DNA of 64,000 nt from Amyelois transitella (taxonomy: Eukaryota; Arthropoda; Insecta; Lepidoptera; Pyralidae). The stretch lies in assembly GCF_032362555.1 (NCBI RefSeq), contig NC_083505.1, positions 4,021,501-4,085,500 of the forward strand, written 5' to 3'. Below the pieces are notes generated by a model that was given only the letters and a program-made list of their open reading frames with translations, was not told the origin of the DNA and searched no databases. The stretch's first letter is position 1. Each line of letters starts with the position of its first letter. Shown here piece by piece: positions 36,129 to 48,311 of this stretch. The translations under genes were made by a program, and so were the position numbers.

Positions 36129-36832
36129 TTTCAATGAGATTCGCCTCACGACACAAACATTTCACACTACATTAGAATACAAGGAGTCCGTGGCGAATGT
36201 CGAATTATCTGATTATATTGCTTTGTCGCAATCTAACAGATAACCAAGCTCTTATCAGATAGCTTGGAATGCCAGTTGTCTATATGTAAATGGGTTGTTC
36301 GCCACTTGTATCATTTTGTATTTGATTTATAAAATTGATATTGGAAAGATAATGTTTTAAAATATCGATTTCGATACTGATTTTTCGAATTAAAATCCCA
36401 TGACCGAGCTAAAATTGTACAAAGCGTTCTTTTTATTGGGGACAAGAAACATTACTTTTTCTAATAGTTTTTCTGCATCTATCATAATTGAGGCTTATTT
36501 TAATTTTATTGTGTTGTTATAATTTATAATTATTATGGTACTACCTACTTTACAATAGCTTATGTTAATCAAGCCCTACTGACTATTTGCACATTTACAA
36601 ATGTTATAAAAACAATCATGTTATAATTTCTGTTAACTATGGTAGCTTTTTGTGCATGGATATGAAGAGAGAAGTTATATGTTTCTTAAAACATGTTTGA
36701 AAAAACTAGCAAAGCACATAAAAGAAAACTGCCTTAACAAACACTAAATGACAAAAACTTTTGAATTAGTAAATACAATTTATTTAAAAATAATGAAGCA
36801 TTACAAACAACTTAAACTAACGACGATTTAAA
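36129..36832. other. Myosin VII upstream region / Rpn8 3' flank
   Basis: About 700 bp separate the myosin start codon from the Rpn8 stop, with both genes on the minus strand. TTTATT at 36779-36784 gives AATAAA on the minus strand about 50 bp after the Rpn8 stop. No recognisable element or open frame. Confidence 0.6.
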
Positions 36833-38274
36833 TTATTTCTTTTTCTCTTCCCTCTCTTTCTTATCTCCCTTTACTTTCTCTTCTGTCTTCTTATCGTCTT
36901 TGTCATCCTTCTTATCTTTCTTCTCTTTAGAATCATCTTTCTTTCCTTCTTCTGCATCTCTATTTGTGATTTTGTTGTTGATAAGATTGTGAAGTGCTAT
37001 TATAGATCTAACAAGAGCTGCAAGGTATACAACAAGGGATTGATCATTTGTTTTAATGTAAAGGTTGTCAATGAAGTTGTCATTGGCAATATCAGGCAAA
37101 AGGTTGAATATATCCTGGAGCTGATAAATGATTTGGTGATTCATAGGCAGGGAGCCTTGGCCAACTTGTAATAGATAATCCCTGATCTCACTCAGTTGAG
37201 AGTGGAGCCCTCGGAGCCCGAGCAATTGATTGTTGATCCTTTGGGAGAGACTGCCTACTGTTGTATCCTTGATGTCTCTCAAAAGATGTTCTACTCCAAC
37301 CTCTTCTGCTTCTTCAGCTCCAATTTCACTGGGCACATGCTCAAAGGTTCTGCTAGTTGGGCTGCCATCATCATGAACTTCTTCAACAGCCTGGTAGGCC
37401 TCAGTGGGCAGCCCGAGATCCTTCGGTTTAGCATCAATGATTACTAAGACTGAGTTTGGGCAGTACCGTCTAATTAGTTCATTTATAGCCACATCATTCT
37501 GGTGTAGCTTTGGCCCTGTGTGGTACCAGCCCACCACTTTCTCACGGGCATTGACCTTTTTAAACATGCCATACATGTTTTCAAGGTAATCATGGTCCAA
37601 GAACCATACAGATTTATCTTTATCATCTTCATCAAATGGAACTGAAAATAATAAAAATCATTTTATTAATAATAGCTTATACAGTAAATAAACTGAGTAT
37701 ATACAATATACCATACAGCTACCAGGTCTGTGTTCTTAAATAAAATTAAACCTTATCTAGATTGATCATATTAAGGATCTAAAGAAGAAAATAAATGATT
37801 AAGATTGCTTAGACTTAAAATGATAAATTGCATTGCTATTAAATTTTTTTTTTAATTTCATTCATATATAAAAAGATACTTTTATAAAATAGAATAAGAT
37901 AATCAATTATTGAACCGATCACCCGGCTCGACCTGAAAGGGCCCCAACTAAGACAAAAAATCCAGGACAATGGTGAATCACATATACACACGTATTTTAG
38001 AAGAGATGATGCTTCAAATAGTAAGTCAAGCAATATACGGGGAATATCTTTGTTTAGATGGTAACGAAAGTATTCCTGTATTGGTAAATAAATAAATACC
38101 TGCGAAACTGTTCGACACATCGAGTACTCCTTTGGCTCTCCAACAACCCAAGAGTACGCCAACAACGCGTTTTTGGTTACCAATCTTTCCCATTCGATTG
38201 AAATGGTCCACAACACTTAGGAGTACCAAAGGATGAACCACAACTTTTGTGGTGACGACTTCTTGACTAGGCAT
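36833..38274 (-). CDS. Rpn8: 26S proteasome regulatory subunit Rpn8 / PSMD7
   Basis: Rpn8 is the inactive MPN partner of the deubiquitinase Rpn11 in the proteasome lid. Two minus-strand exons, 38274-38100 and 37641-36833, GT-AG and in phase, give 327 residues (human PSMD7 is 324). The MPN domain starts at once ([27 protein letters not shown]) and carries NSFAVPFDED across the exon junction, then [20 protein letters not shown] and [15 protein letters not shown]. The JAMM metal-binding HxHx7SxxD pattern is absent, as is normal for Rpn8. The C-terminal helical region ([15 protein letters not shown]) is followed by a lysine/glutamate/aspartate-rich KEKE tail. The gene is head to head with ITPA, 473 bp between start codons. 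Confidence 0.97.
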
Positions 38275-38747
38275 CTTTAAAGGATTTTATTATTATTTAA
38301 TATCTTTAGCAATCAAATCAAATTTTTTTACGAAGAAATATTTAGCTAAATCACGACAACAACGAAACGTCAAATGAAAACTAAAATTTGACAGTCACTT
38401 TCTGTCTGTCATGTCTATGATATTCGTTCAAAAACATCCAGCCAGCCAAAGGGGCAAAGCACTGGAATTCTCTATTCGCCCCGATGTAAGGGAAGTGTGT
38501 GTATACTTTTCGACCATAACCACTGACGTGAATACAACTTTATGAAATGTCAATCAATGACTTACAAAACTGTAATTTTGTCATTGTCAGAACAGCAAAA
38601 TAACAGGTTTTGTGTTTTCTTTTATGTTATGTACAAAGTTTTGGTTAGGTTAGAATTTACTTTTATTTGACTAAAATCGATACATAACTGTTTTAAAAAT
38701 TTTATGTATGAGTCGTAAATATTAAAAAAGAATTTTCTTTCTACAAG
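38275..38747. promoter_or_regulatory. Shared divergent promoter of Rpn8 and ITPA
   Basis: The two start codons are separated by 473 bp with genes pointing apart. No TATA box is obvious at typical spacing for either gene, as is common for housekeeping genes. No repeat insertion lies in it, unlike most gaps in the window. Confidence 0.6.
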
Positions 38748-39326
38748 ATGTCAGCAAGAAAGCTGACCTTTGTTACTGGAAACGCAAAAAAATTAGAAGA
38801 AGTAAGGGCTATTTTAGGAAATAGTTTTCCCTTAGAAGTTATCAGTCATAAGCTAGATCTGCCAGAGCTGCAGGGTGAGATTAATGAGGTCTCTATCAGG
38901 AAATGTCAAGAGGCCGCGCGGCGGCTCAAAAGTCCCGTATTGGTAGAAGATACATGTCTTTGTTTTAATGCATTAAAAGGTCTGCCTGGACCTTATATAA
39001 AGTGGTTTTTAGAGAAACTGGAACCTGAAGGTTTACCAAGATTACTAGCTGGATGGGAGGATAAATCTGCTGAGGCTGTGTGCACTTTTGCATATTGTGA
39101 TGGAGAAAGTCATTGTGAAGACCTAGATGTTCTGTTATTTCAAGGCATAACTGCAGGAAAAATTGTCACTCCTAGAGGTCCAAGGTCTTTTGGATGGGAT
39201 TGTGTTTTTGAACCAGAGGGCTATGACAAAACTTATGCAGAATTACCAAAAGAAGAGAAGAATAAAATATCCCATAGATACAAAGCCTTAGATAAGCTCA
39301 GAACATATTTTATTGAAAAATCTTAG
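38748..39326 (+). CDS. ITPA: Inosine triphosphate pyrophosphatase (ITPase), single exon
   Basis: The enzyme hydrolyses ITP, dITP and XTP to monophosphates and pyrophosphate, cleansing nucleotide pools of deaminated purines in the cytosol. The 192-residue frame is uninterrupted and matches family length (human 194). Key motifs: [18 protein letters not shown] (nucleotide-binding), [55 protein letters not shown], and [10 protein letters not shown] at the C-terminus. In the usually invariant FGWDP motif the proline is cysteine (FGWDC, near residue 150). The start ATG follows ACAAG and is the first in frame. AATAAA lies at 39372-39377. Absence of introns is unusual beside its split neighbours; it could reflect intron loss or old retroposition, though the divergent promoter with Rpn8 argues for a native locus. 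Confidence 0.97.
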   Translation: MSARKLTFVTGNAKKLEEVRAILGNSFPLEVISHKLDLPELQGEINEVSIRKCQEAARRLKSPVLVEDTCLCFNALKGLPGPYIKWFLEKLEPEGLPRLLAGWEDKSAEAVCTFAYCDGESHCEDLDVLLFQGITAGKIVTPRGPRSFGWDCVFEPEGYDKTYAELPKEEKNKISHRYKALDKLRTYFIEKS

Positions 39327-40169
39327 ATTTGTTTGTTATTGTTTATTTGTTCTATTGTGCTTTAAAAACTCAATAAAATCCTACCACTTTTCAACATGTT
39401 CTATACTTTATATCAATAAAATAAATACTTTTTTTTAATTTAGAGTAATAATAATCTATTTGTGTGTCTAAAAGGAAAACTAATTTATTAAAAAAAAGTT
39501 GAAAATAATATAAATTTGTAGCATTTATTGCACAGGATCAAATGGGATCAAACCTAGTCATTATATTAAGTATTCATATATCTGTATTTTGTCACATACA
39601 TATTTACTAGTTCTGTGGTAACTGCTATCTTTATTTATTTTCTGAACATCAATATATGTATAACATGCTATGTGTTTTTGTGTTGCTGCATAGTTCCATG
39701 AAACTAGGTTGTTAAATTCTTAATTGTTATAACAATTAAATAGATGTAAATAAACAGGAATAAGTTTCTGTGTTCTAAAACATTTTATTCCCCATTTTTA
39801 AAGGAGAGTTAAGGCTCAATTCACACACCTTGGCTCCAATGAAATTTGTAAATGTGCATTGTCCATACCCATGGAACTTACATGTTTTCTGATATAAATT
39901 TTAATCATTTATAATGTTATTGTTTTCTCCTTATTTATGTACACTATTTTTGAGCTCTAGTTTAATATCTAATGTGAGAGATATGTATCTAAAGGGACAG
40001 GACCATAGATTTTCTCACATTTGCTATCTGTGTCAATTAATGCAAAGGGTGAAAAAAAATGAGGGATTTTGGTATTCACTATTTCTAATTTGTTTTAGAA
40101 ACTAATTTGGTGTTCTTAAAATAAAACAATGAATATAATATAATACACAGAATAGTGTTAACTTTAAAG
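39327..40169. other. Space between convergent ITPA and artichoke
   Basis: AT-rich 3' flanks of the two genes. No repeat family recognised and no coding potential. Confidence 0.6.
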
Positions 40170-43100
40170 TTATACAATCAAAATTAAATTCATTATTGAA
40201 CATGTAATCAGTAGTGTTAATGGAATTAGTTCTCGAAAACTATCACTTTTAGAAGTGTGGACACCAGGCGCTATGTATGGTTCCAAATTTGAATTGTTAT
40301 AATTTTTATAATACCAGTCTTTATCATTAATTTGCCTAGGTTTATTATTGCCAATATTTGTACTCTCCGAAAATCTCGTCTTTCCTTCCCTATTTATTAC
40401 TGGAGCATAATTATCCTGTTCAAAATGAGCCACATGGGGCATGTTCACTTTGGTTATTGTACCTGCTCTTTTGTGGTTTGTGTTGGTTGTATAATTTCTC
40501 TTTGCAATTTCCTCATTACTAGGAACTAGAATAGCTGACAATGCTGTTGGCTGATCATTTTCAATGTGTTTTTTTATAACTGGTTTAGATGTTACTGGTG
40601 TGGAAGAGTAAGACTGACTACTTGTTTCCATCCATGCCTGAAGGGACATATCATTTGTTGTATCTGTAGTTATCAATATGCCTTCTTTTTCTGTAACTTG
40701 TGTTATTGTCAGGTTTGATTCCATTAAATTATATTTGCTGAGATTGGTGGGATCAATTTTTTGTTCTTCAACATTTTTAGTCCTATTATATGCTACATGC
40801 GTACTATTGTCATCATCGACATAAGCTTGGAGTTCATGAATTTCACTTTTCATTTTCTGATGAGTGGTGCTGTTGTGTGATTTTGTAGTCGGCGGTTTTG
40901 ACGACACTGCAGCGATTGTTTGTTCCATACTGCCTTTTTTACTATAGTTTGGTCCGCTGTGAGCGACTGTTGTCTGAGAAATATTTACTGCAGGGTTTGG
41001 TATAGGCTTAAAACCTCCAGCTGTTGTAGGTAATATAGGAGAGAATCCACCAGTTTCAAATTTAGGTGGTTCCTGACTTTGATATTTATTATTGTGTTGA
41101 GCAGTTTTGTCGGTCCAGTCCACTTTGCGCCCGCTGTTTAACAGTTTACCCATGTCCAATGCAGGAAGTGGCATACCGAAGAATGTAAATCCACTATTCG
41201 GTTTTGTGTTTGTCGTTTTTATTTGTTGACTGGAGTTCTTCATTCCAGCATAAATCGTCGGTATACCTTGACTTTCTTGAGATTTGTTATTGTTATGTAT
41301 GGCATTAATATCGTTATTGAGACCATCAATCAGAGTTTCATTGTACGGATAATCGACATACTCGTCGTAGAAATAGTCTGATTCCTCTGGAGAGGGTCTG
41401 TTGTTAATTTTGTTTATGTGATAGTTGTTTTTTATTTGTGTCGTGTAGTCTCTTATTTTGTCTAAGGATGAGAACACTTGTGATGTAGCTAAGTTAGGGA
41501 GTAGTGCTTCGTTTTCGTGAGTAACGCATGACCGGAGATCTTCATCTTGTACTGCTATATTAATGCAATCGTTTCTTGAAAACGGCATTGATTTCACATA
41601 TGTTCCATCAACACATTTTGGTCCAACTGTGGAAGATTCGGACAACCAAGCTTTCAACCAAATAATCGCACAGTTGCAAATAAGCGGATTACCTGAAAAT
41701 AAAATTAGGTCACAAAGATTACACTATACTGTAGAACATACATAAATATAGTCAAGTCACATCTATATACCTTCGGGGTAAACAGACCAAACAGTCTTAA
41801 GAAGACTGAAAGGCCACAATAAGCTATATGGCTAAATTATTCATTTGAGATTCTAATATTAGCAGGTTGCTAGCCCATTGACTACAAGAAGAATCCCAAG
41901 CTTATTAGCCTTTCCCTTAGTCACTTTTTACGACATCCATAAGAAATACATGGTGTTGTAATTTTTTTAAAGTGCCCGGAATCACGCGGCGCTTACTTTA
42001 GAATACTGTAGAATTTACTGAAAGATTTTTATAACATAGGTAGGTAGGTAGTATTTGCTTACCATCAATATCTAGAATAGCAATGTTATTTCTCAACTTT
42101 ATAAATGTTGGTTCTGTAACTGTACTCAGTTTATTATGCCGCAGAGAAAGAACTTTAAGTCGTGGCATAAAATCGAATGGTTGGCCACTAATGTAGCATA
42201 TCTGATTGTTATCTAGATTGAGCTCAACCAGCCATTCCATGTATTGAAAAGACGCTCTTGTTATCTTTGTTAGTTTATTAAAACTTAAATCCAAAACTTC
42301 AAGTGAAGTCAGTAGCCTTAAACCTGAGTTATCAATGTTTGTCAGTTGATTATTGCTCATATTCAAGTACTGTACTAGCGGTATGTTTTCGAAGGCCCTT
42401 GGTGATATGAACTGTAGCCTGTTCCCTTGTAGTTCTATTATTCTTAGTTTTGGTAAATTAGAAAAAACGTTATCCGGTAAGTCTATAATATGATTTCTGC
42501 TTAAATACACAGATACTAAATTAGGCAAATTTGCAATTGCTTTAGGATGAATTATCTCAATTTGGTTCTGATCCAAATCAATTGTGTGAAGATCTCTTAA
42601 ATCTTGAAAACTGCCAGCGCGCAGTTCTACAATTTTATTATTTGGAAATTTTATTTCTGCTAATGTATGAATGTTATGTATAGTATTGCCATCAAAATGT
42701 TTAATGTGATTAAAACTTGCATCCAATATTTTTAATTTAGGTAGTATATTTAATGTAAAGGGCAAGTCATTTAAATTATTTGACGATATATTCAATACCT
42801 CCACTTCTAAAGCTCTATTGACCAAGTTAGGGCTTATACTTTTCAATCTATTTTTGCTAAAATCTAAAGCTGATAATGCTGCATTCTCCTGTATAGCCAC
42901 AAAATCAAAATTTTCAATTGTGTTTCCATGTAAATTCACTTGTTTTAAATGAACCATTTTACTAAAACTTTTAGGATGCACTGATAAAATTTGATTATCG
43001 CTCAGATCAAGTACTTCTAATCGTTCTAAATCGCTGAATGTTGTGGTGTCAATCTGCCTCAACCCATTACGTTTCATGAACAGTCGTCGCAAATGGTGCA

Positions 43101-44975
43101 AACTTTTTAGGCATCCATGGGGAATTTTCTGAATTCCATTATTTGATATGTCCAAAGTTCGCAACGCTGGTAAGTCCAAATCTGGTGATGGCGAGACGGG
43201 TAAACTCGTGATTTGGTTTTTCTGTAAATACAATTGCTCCAAACCTCTGGGTAAACCAGGAACAAATTCTATTATTCTGTTTGAGCTTGCGTCCATTTCG
43301 TACAAGTTTGGTAAATTTCTGAAAGTAGCAGGATGAATGGAAACTAAGGCGTTTCCGGAAATATTTACATACTCCAATAAAGGCGACTCCATGAATGTAA
43401 TAGGATCAATTATTGATAGCTGATTATTGCTGAAGTTAATGCGTCTTAATGCTGGCAGATTGTACAACATTTTTGGTTGTAGGCGTTGGAAGTAGTTGTT
43501 AGAAAGATCCAAGCCTTTTAAGGCTGGCAAATTCCAGAAAGGTCCTTCATTCATATCGGTCAAAGAGTTGTTACTTAGATGCAATTCTCTAAGAGCTGGC
43601 ATTGCTACAAATGCATCTGCCTGAATATACTTAATACTATTTTTATTCAAATGTAATCGCTCTAAACTCGGATGGCCTCTCAGTGCACCCCTCGGAATTT
43701 CTTGAAGTAAATTATCACTCATATCTAAAAACTTCAATCTCGGTAAGGCATCGAGCAAAGCACGAAATTCTGATATGTGCATTATTTGATTTCCGATAAG
43801 ATTTAATTCTTCAACTCCACTTCCTGATTGTTGCAAAAATGATTCTGGATGTATTTGACTTATCCTGTTATAATTAAGGTCTACTACCCTCAGTTTAGGG
43901 ACCCTATGAAATGCTCCATGATGAATAATATTTATGTTGTTGTTAGATAACAACAGATTTTCTAACATAGGTTGATCTACAAATGCCCCTTCGTTTAATT
44001 TATCAATCAAATTATAGTTCAAATTTAAATTTGACAAAAACGAAAGATCTCTTGTTGCCCTGCCGACCATAGTTGCGTCAGAAATTTGATTATTACTTAA
44101 AGACAGTTCAGTGAGCACCGGAAGTAAAGAAAGTGCTCGCATATGTATCACTCTGATGCCACAATGCGTTATTTCTAATTTTCGTAATTTTGGTAAATTG
44201 TAGAATGAATTTTCCATAAGTGTATGAAGATTGGGACTTCCTTGTATAAATAGCCTCTCTAAACTCGGTAGATTATCAAATGTATGTTCATTAATAATGC
44301 TCAAACTTCCTGAATTAAGACTAATATATCGCAATTTCGGCATATTTACCAAAGCAGGGATTCTTTTTAAGTTATGTGATTGAATTGTTATAGCTTGGAG
44401 ATTATGTAATTTCATCAAACTTTCTGCCGGAAAATTTCTTAAGTCATTCTCAACAATAAATATCTCCACCAGATTCATTTCTTGTGTTTCCAACCAAGCC
44501 GCAGATAACCTTTCTACGCCATTATGGCGCAACATCAACCTTAGTATTTTCACATTTTGAAATATCTTCCCCGGCAGCGATGGGAGATAGTTATTTTCTA
44601 TTATAAGCTCGTCGATAGGTTTTCTGATAAAATCTCCTATTTTCTGAATGCCTTTTAATACTTGAGGTAAATCGCTGTGCGTACACCTGAAACAGATATA
44701 GAAAAAGTCAAAACTCAATTCCTTGTGGATTCTGCTTTGAACTTTCAATTCAAATCAAAACTGAGTATTAGGACTAAACTTGTATGCTAAGTCATGGTAG
44801 AAAAAAAATACTATAGAAAAAGGTACCTTACTTACCATATTTGAATATCTTCGTTACGATTTGTACATATGCAAGGCAGTATAAGCTCAGGTGAAGGACA
44901 AAACGTTTGTCCGTATGCACCACCTAACGTCACGAGTAAGATCCATAGAATTTTATTTCCAACTTGGGAATCCAT
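40170..44975 (-). CDS. atk: Artichoke-like leucine-rich-repeat extracellular matrix protein
   Basis: Artichoke is a secreted or surface LRR protein needed in Drosophila for ciliated sense-organ morphogenesis. Minus-strand exons 44975-44836, 44686-42063 and 41692-40170, GT-AG and in phase, give 1428 residues. The N-terminus is a signal peptide (ILWILLVTLGGAYG). A cysteine cap follows (CPSPELILPCIC, IQIWCTHSDLP), then roughly 33 LRRs of the LxxLxLxxNxL type. The C-terminal LRR cap straddles the last intron (DIDGNPLICNCAIIWLKAWL). After that come about 480 residues rich in Ser, Thr and Asn with many N-glycosylation sequons, an acidic SDYFYDEYVDYP stretch and a final hydrophobic segment that may be a GPI-attachment signal or membrane anchor. 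The frame is open to an upstream ATG at 45131, but the signal peptide and a likely acceptor at 45008-45010 favour 44975. Confidence 0.93.
41736..41993 (-). mobile_element. SINE family A copy, old, in artichoke intron 2
   Basis: A reverse copy covering the full SINE: CATACATAAATATAG tail, CTTCGGGGTAAACAGACC, GGTTGCTAGCCCATTG, CACTTTTTACGACATCCAT, GCCCGGAATCACGCGGC. Many mismatches indicate greater age than the 20722 or 22117 copies. It occupies most of the 370-bp intron. Confidence 0.85.
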
Positions 44976-45904
44976 TCCTCTGTTTCTTCTGAGCTCATTG
45001 TAGCATGCTAAAGAGAAATAATTTATTAGTCCCGTTTCACCTGTGGACATAAATACATATATTTCATTAATAGTTATATCAATACCAAATTTATCTATTT
45101 TATTGCTCCTCATAAAAGACGTGTAGTCCATTTTTATTCTGTATGTGTATCTAAAAAGAATTGTAAAAGATTGATAGTCGCTTTTAAAATAAATATTTTT
45201 TTTTAGATCGCTATTGTGTTAATAAGAGAAAGGTCTCAATAAGAGAATTAAGCAGTTCTCTTTGTTTTTGTTGAACTGCACGTTACTAGTTTATTCCTTA
45301 TTTAGTCCGAAGTAAACGTCGCATTAAATTGCATTTTCCGTTTATGATTTGCAATGGCAGTTACGTGAGTTGAAACATTCGAAGGAAGTTGACGAAAAGA
45401 TAATAGTCGAGGGAAACAGTTGTCGACACTCAATTCTAACCATAATCCGCCACCCAAGGACCACTATTGAAAACAATGAACATAAAACAATGCTCTAGGC
45501 ATGGTCCGGTGGTTAAGGTGCACTTTCACTCGCTATTGTTCTTATTGGCGATCTATTCTCCTTGCAATATTCTCCTTGCATCATTGTTAAAGAATTGCGC
45601 AATTTTGCCTGATTTGTAGTTTTAGGGCATTGTCGAATTAGGTCACCTGCTGACCTTTTGAGTTTTGTGGGTAATGCCTAAAATTACACCCATTAGCATC
45701 ATCAACCGATAAGTGCAGGATTATAAATAATTATATAGGTACCTAGGTTATTCGTTCATGACATTTCGAATTATACGAAATGTCTGTTACTTCCGCTTCC
45801 CTAAAATCTTTCATTTTATTAGCATCATTTCGATTTCTAGTCTAGTTTTCGTAAGAACAAAATTTTTGTACCTAGGCTACGAATAATAATACTCCTAGGT
45901 ATAC

Positions 45905-46015
45905 CTATCACTATGTCTGAATCTTAATTCCATCATTAGGCAAAAAGTAGTCTTTGAGTCTTATCACTGTTGGTCCTGTCTACTCCGTAAGGAATAAAGA
46001 CACGATTCACATGTA
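45905..46015 (+). mobile_element. SINE family A 3' fragment
   Basis: ATCTTAATTCCATCATTAGG, CACTGTTGGTCCTGTCTAC and CCGTAAGGAATAAAGACACG match the second half of the SINE with decay. Confidence 0.65.
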
Positions 46016-47796
46016 GTTTGTTTAGTTTTTATTATTGTGTAGGTTCAAGAACAGATGGAAACTAGAGATATCAGCATTAAACTGATTATCAAAACAGACA
46101 TATCAAAATTTTCATCTAAGGGGCTTTATACTTAGTTAAATGCAATACAATGATATATCAACATTAAGAACAAACAGGCAACGGGACATAAAATTATAGT
46201 ACAGTTATCGCGTTTATCTAACTGTCTCGAATTGTCATCCCGTGAAGATACTTAGAGCGATTGTCGACCAACATATTATAAACTATCATGCATCATACCG
46301 TAATAATAGATTTCTGTTGCACCTGCATTCAGTAATGGTTGGATGCGTATTTGATTTATGTGTCTTTGATGGAAACATTTTGTTTTATTCGTTAAAAATA
46401 TTTAATTATGAACAAAGGTAAGTATCCTAAATTGGTGTTGCATTTAAAATTAAGTATAATATGTACTAGGCAAAAAGCTTAATTTCGTGGGAGCTGAAGC
46501 TGAACTGTGCTAAACCTTCTTTAAAGTTATTTTGTCACAATGTTCTTACATACAGAAACTATGTAAGCGCGGCATTGCTGAATATGTTTTTCCTTAAATA
46601 GTTATATGTAAGTACCTAGGTAATAATTTTAAGATCCAGCTTTAGATAATCCATACCACCTTAGTATGAAATGTACAATAAATGATTCCTCTATGAACCC
46701 CGTTTTACGAGACTACTTAATAGGTAATATTGGTGTAAAGTAGAAGCTTTTGAATTGCTTGATTAAGATTATTTAATCTATGCTATCTCTAAATCTTCGA
46801 TGAGTTGAATAGACAGTCAATTAGCAAACTGATTAAATTCTAAGGCAATCAGAAGTTGAATTTCTAGATCGTTACCTCCTACCTATTTAAGTGAGCAAAT
46901 AACACAATACTAGTACCTAAGTAATTTGAATGCACAATTTGATTTGTGACATTGCTCATAGCATCTCGTAACCTAGTGCCCTGAAATTATTCAATGGGAT
47001 CACAAATTGTTGTTCATCCGAGTATGTAGGAGAAGTCGTTTGTCGTCGTCTCTGCCGTTTGAAAGCTAGGGCAATGCGCTAGCGCATGTTATGATACTTA
47101 TCTTGTGCATATCGTTAATCATAATGTAGTTACATATGTAATCAATAAGTCATTTTATATGTTTTTGTGTACGTTTTCCGCAGTATGTGTTAGAGATTCT
47201 TGAAAAGTACTTATTAGTTTTAGAGTTAGTATCAATTAGAAACATCTTGCTTTAGCATACCCTACGATTTGCAACAATTATCTAAGAATAAACCTGACAT
47301 TGAAAATAAACGTATAGCTAAGGTCCTTAATAATTACAGTTGATCCCAACGTAAAAAAATGTAGGTAGGTAAATTGTAATAAACAAGTACAATAATGAAA
47401 TGATCAACTTTAAATACAGTAACTAGGTACCTAGAATCCTTAGACAACAATTCAAAAAGTATATTAAGCTTTCGTCCCGTGGAAATTCAAAGATTTAATA
47501 TATTATCCGCCTTATTTTTTCTACGTATGGCCCATACCTATTTGTGATAATATATCTACCATTATAACTAGTGCATTAAAATCCCAAAGCTGACATTTTT
47601 ACAGTATCAAAAAACTTCATTAATGAATCCCAAGCGCAATTAGCTATTAACGGCTAAAAGATAATATAAATTAAGTTTTACGTAACTTACGTTTCCAATG
47701 GTGTTTCCACTTATAAGAATTCAAATGAGATATACTTAATTACACTTTTCGTTCCTACTACAGATTAATTAGTGTTCAATTTCCTTCTTATGCATG

Positions 47797-48102
47797 TTAA
47801 TATGAATTATAAATATGCACACGCAATGAAAACAAAATATAGTCGAGGATCCAACCTTGTAAGATATCCTTCTGAGACTTAATCAAAGAATCAATCCAGA
47901 TAGAACTGCAACTGTTTTGAAGTGTCCAGATCCAACGGTTATCAATATCGAACGTATATTTGTTGTCACTGTAAAGCAATCCTGTACAAGCGTGGCTTAT
48001 GGCAGCCAAAGACAGACTGGGATGCGAAGTCGATTTCGCATGTAAACACCAGACTTTCGGTTCACAGCTCGATGCGCACCAAGTAACATTATCTTTCACC
48101 AT
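47797..48102 (-). CDS. Orphan open frame, possible exon of unknown gene
   Basis: A 101-codon frame begins MVKDNVTWCASSCEPKVWCL and contains five cysteines and several tryptophans in its first 80 residues (NRWIWTLQNSCSSIWIDSL). Composition differs from the AT-driven low-complexity frames elsewhere in the gaps. A donor-like CAAG|GTTGGA at 47856/47855 would make 47856-48102 an exon, but no matching exon on either side was found. I do not recognise the family, and chance or a decayed element is quite possible. Confidence 0.25.
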   Translation of the reverse strand: MVKDNVTWCASSCEPKVWCLHAKSTSHPSLSLAAISHACTGLLYSDNKYTFDIDNRWIWTLQNSCSSIWIDSLIKSQKDILQGWILDYILFSLRVHIYNSY

Positions 48103-48249
48103 TGTGGCGCGTGCCGGCTAACGTAACAGCGCTCAGGAATGTAGAAGTATCCGTAGGCATAAAACTGACAAGTATAGAAATAGCAAAGCAAATTCATATT
48201 CTTCTCTATTAAAGTCTTATTCACATATATTTTTATTTTCAAGTTAATA

Positions 48250-48311
48250 TGCGAAGGGCCGAAAAGCGTTCCCTGTGGCACACCATTAACTAAAGATAAA
48301 ATAAAACTCAA
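48250..48311 (-). mobile_element. Tiny LINE reverse-transcriptase fragment
   Basis: The minus-strand frame reads LVNGVPQGTLFGPS, matching the GVPQGS.LGP motif of LINE reverse transcriptases. The match is lost after about 20 residues, so only a relic remains. Confidence 0.5.

Noticed and set aside
44976-45131. Longer N-terminus for artichoke from the ATG at 45131
   Set aside because: It would bury the signal peptide inside the protein, and a likely splice acceptor at 45008-45010 marks this stretch as intron or 5'UTR.
46407-46425. A mini first exon ATGAACAAAG with a good GTAAGT donor on the plus strand
   Set aside because: No downstream exon in matching phase was found, and TDH has its own start with a targeting sequence at 49408.
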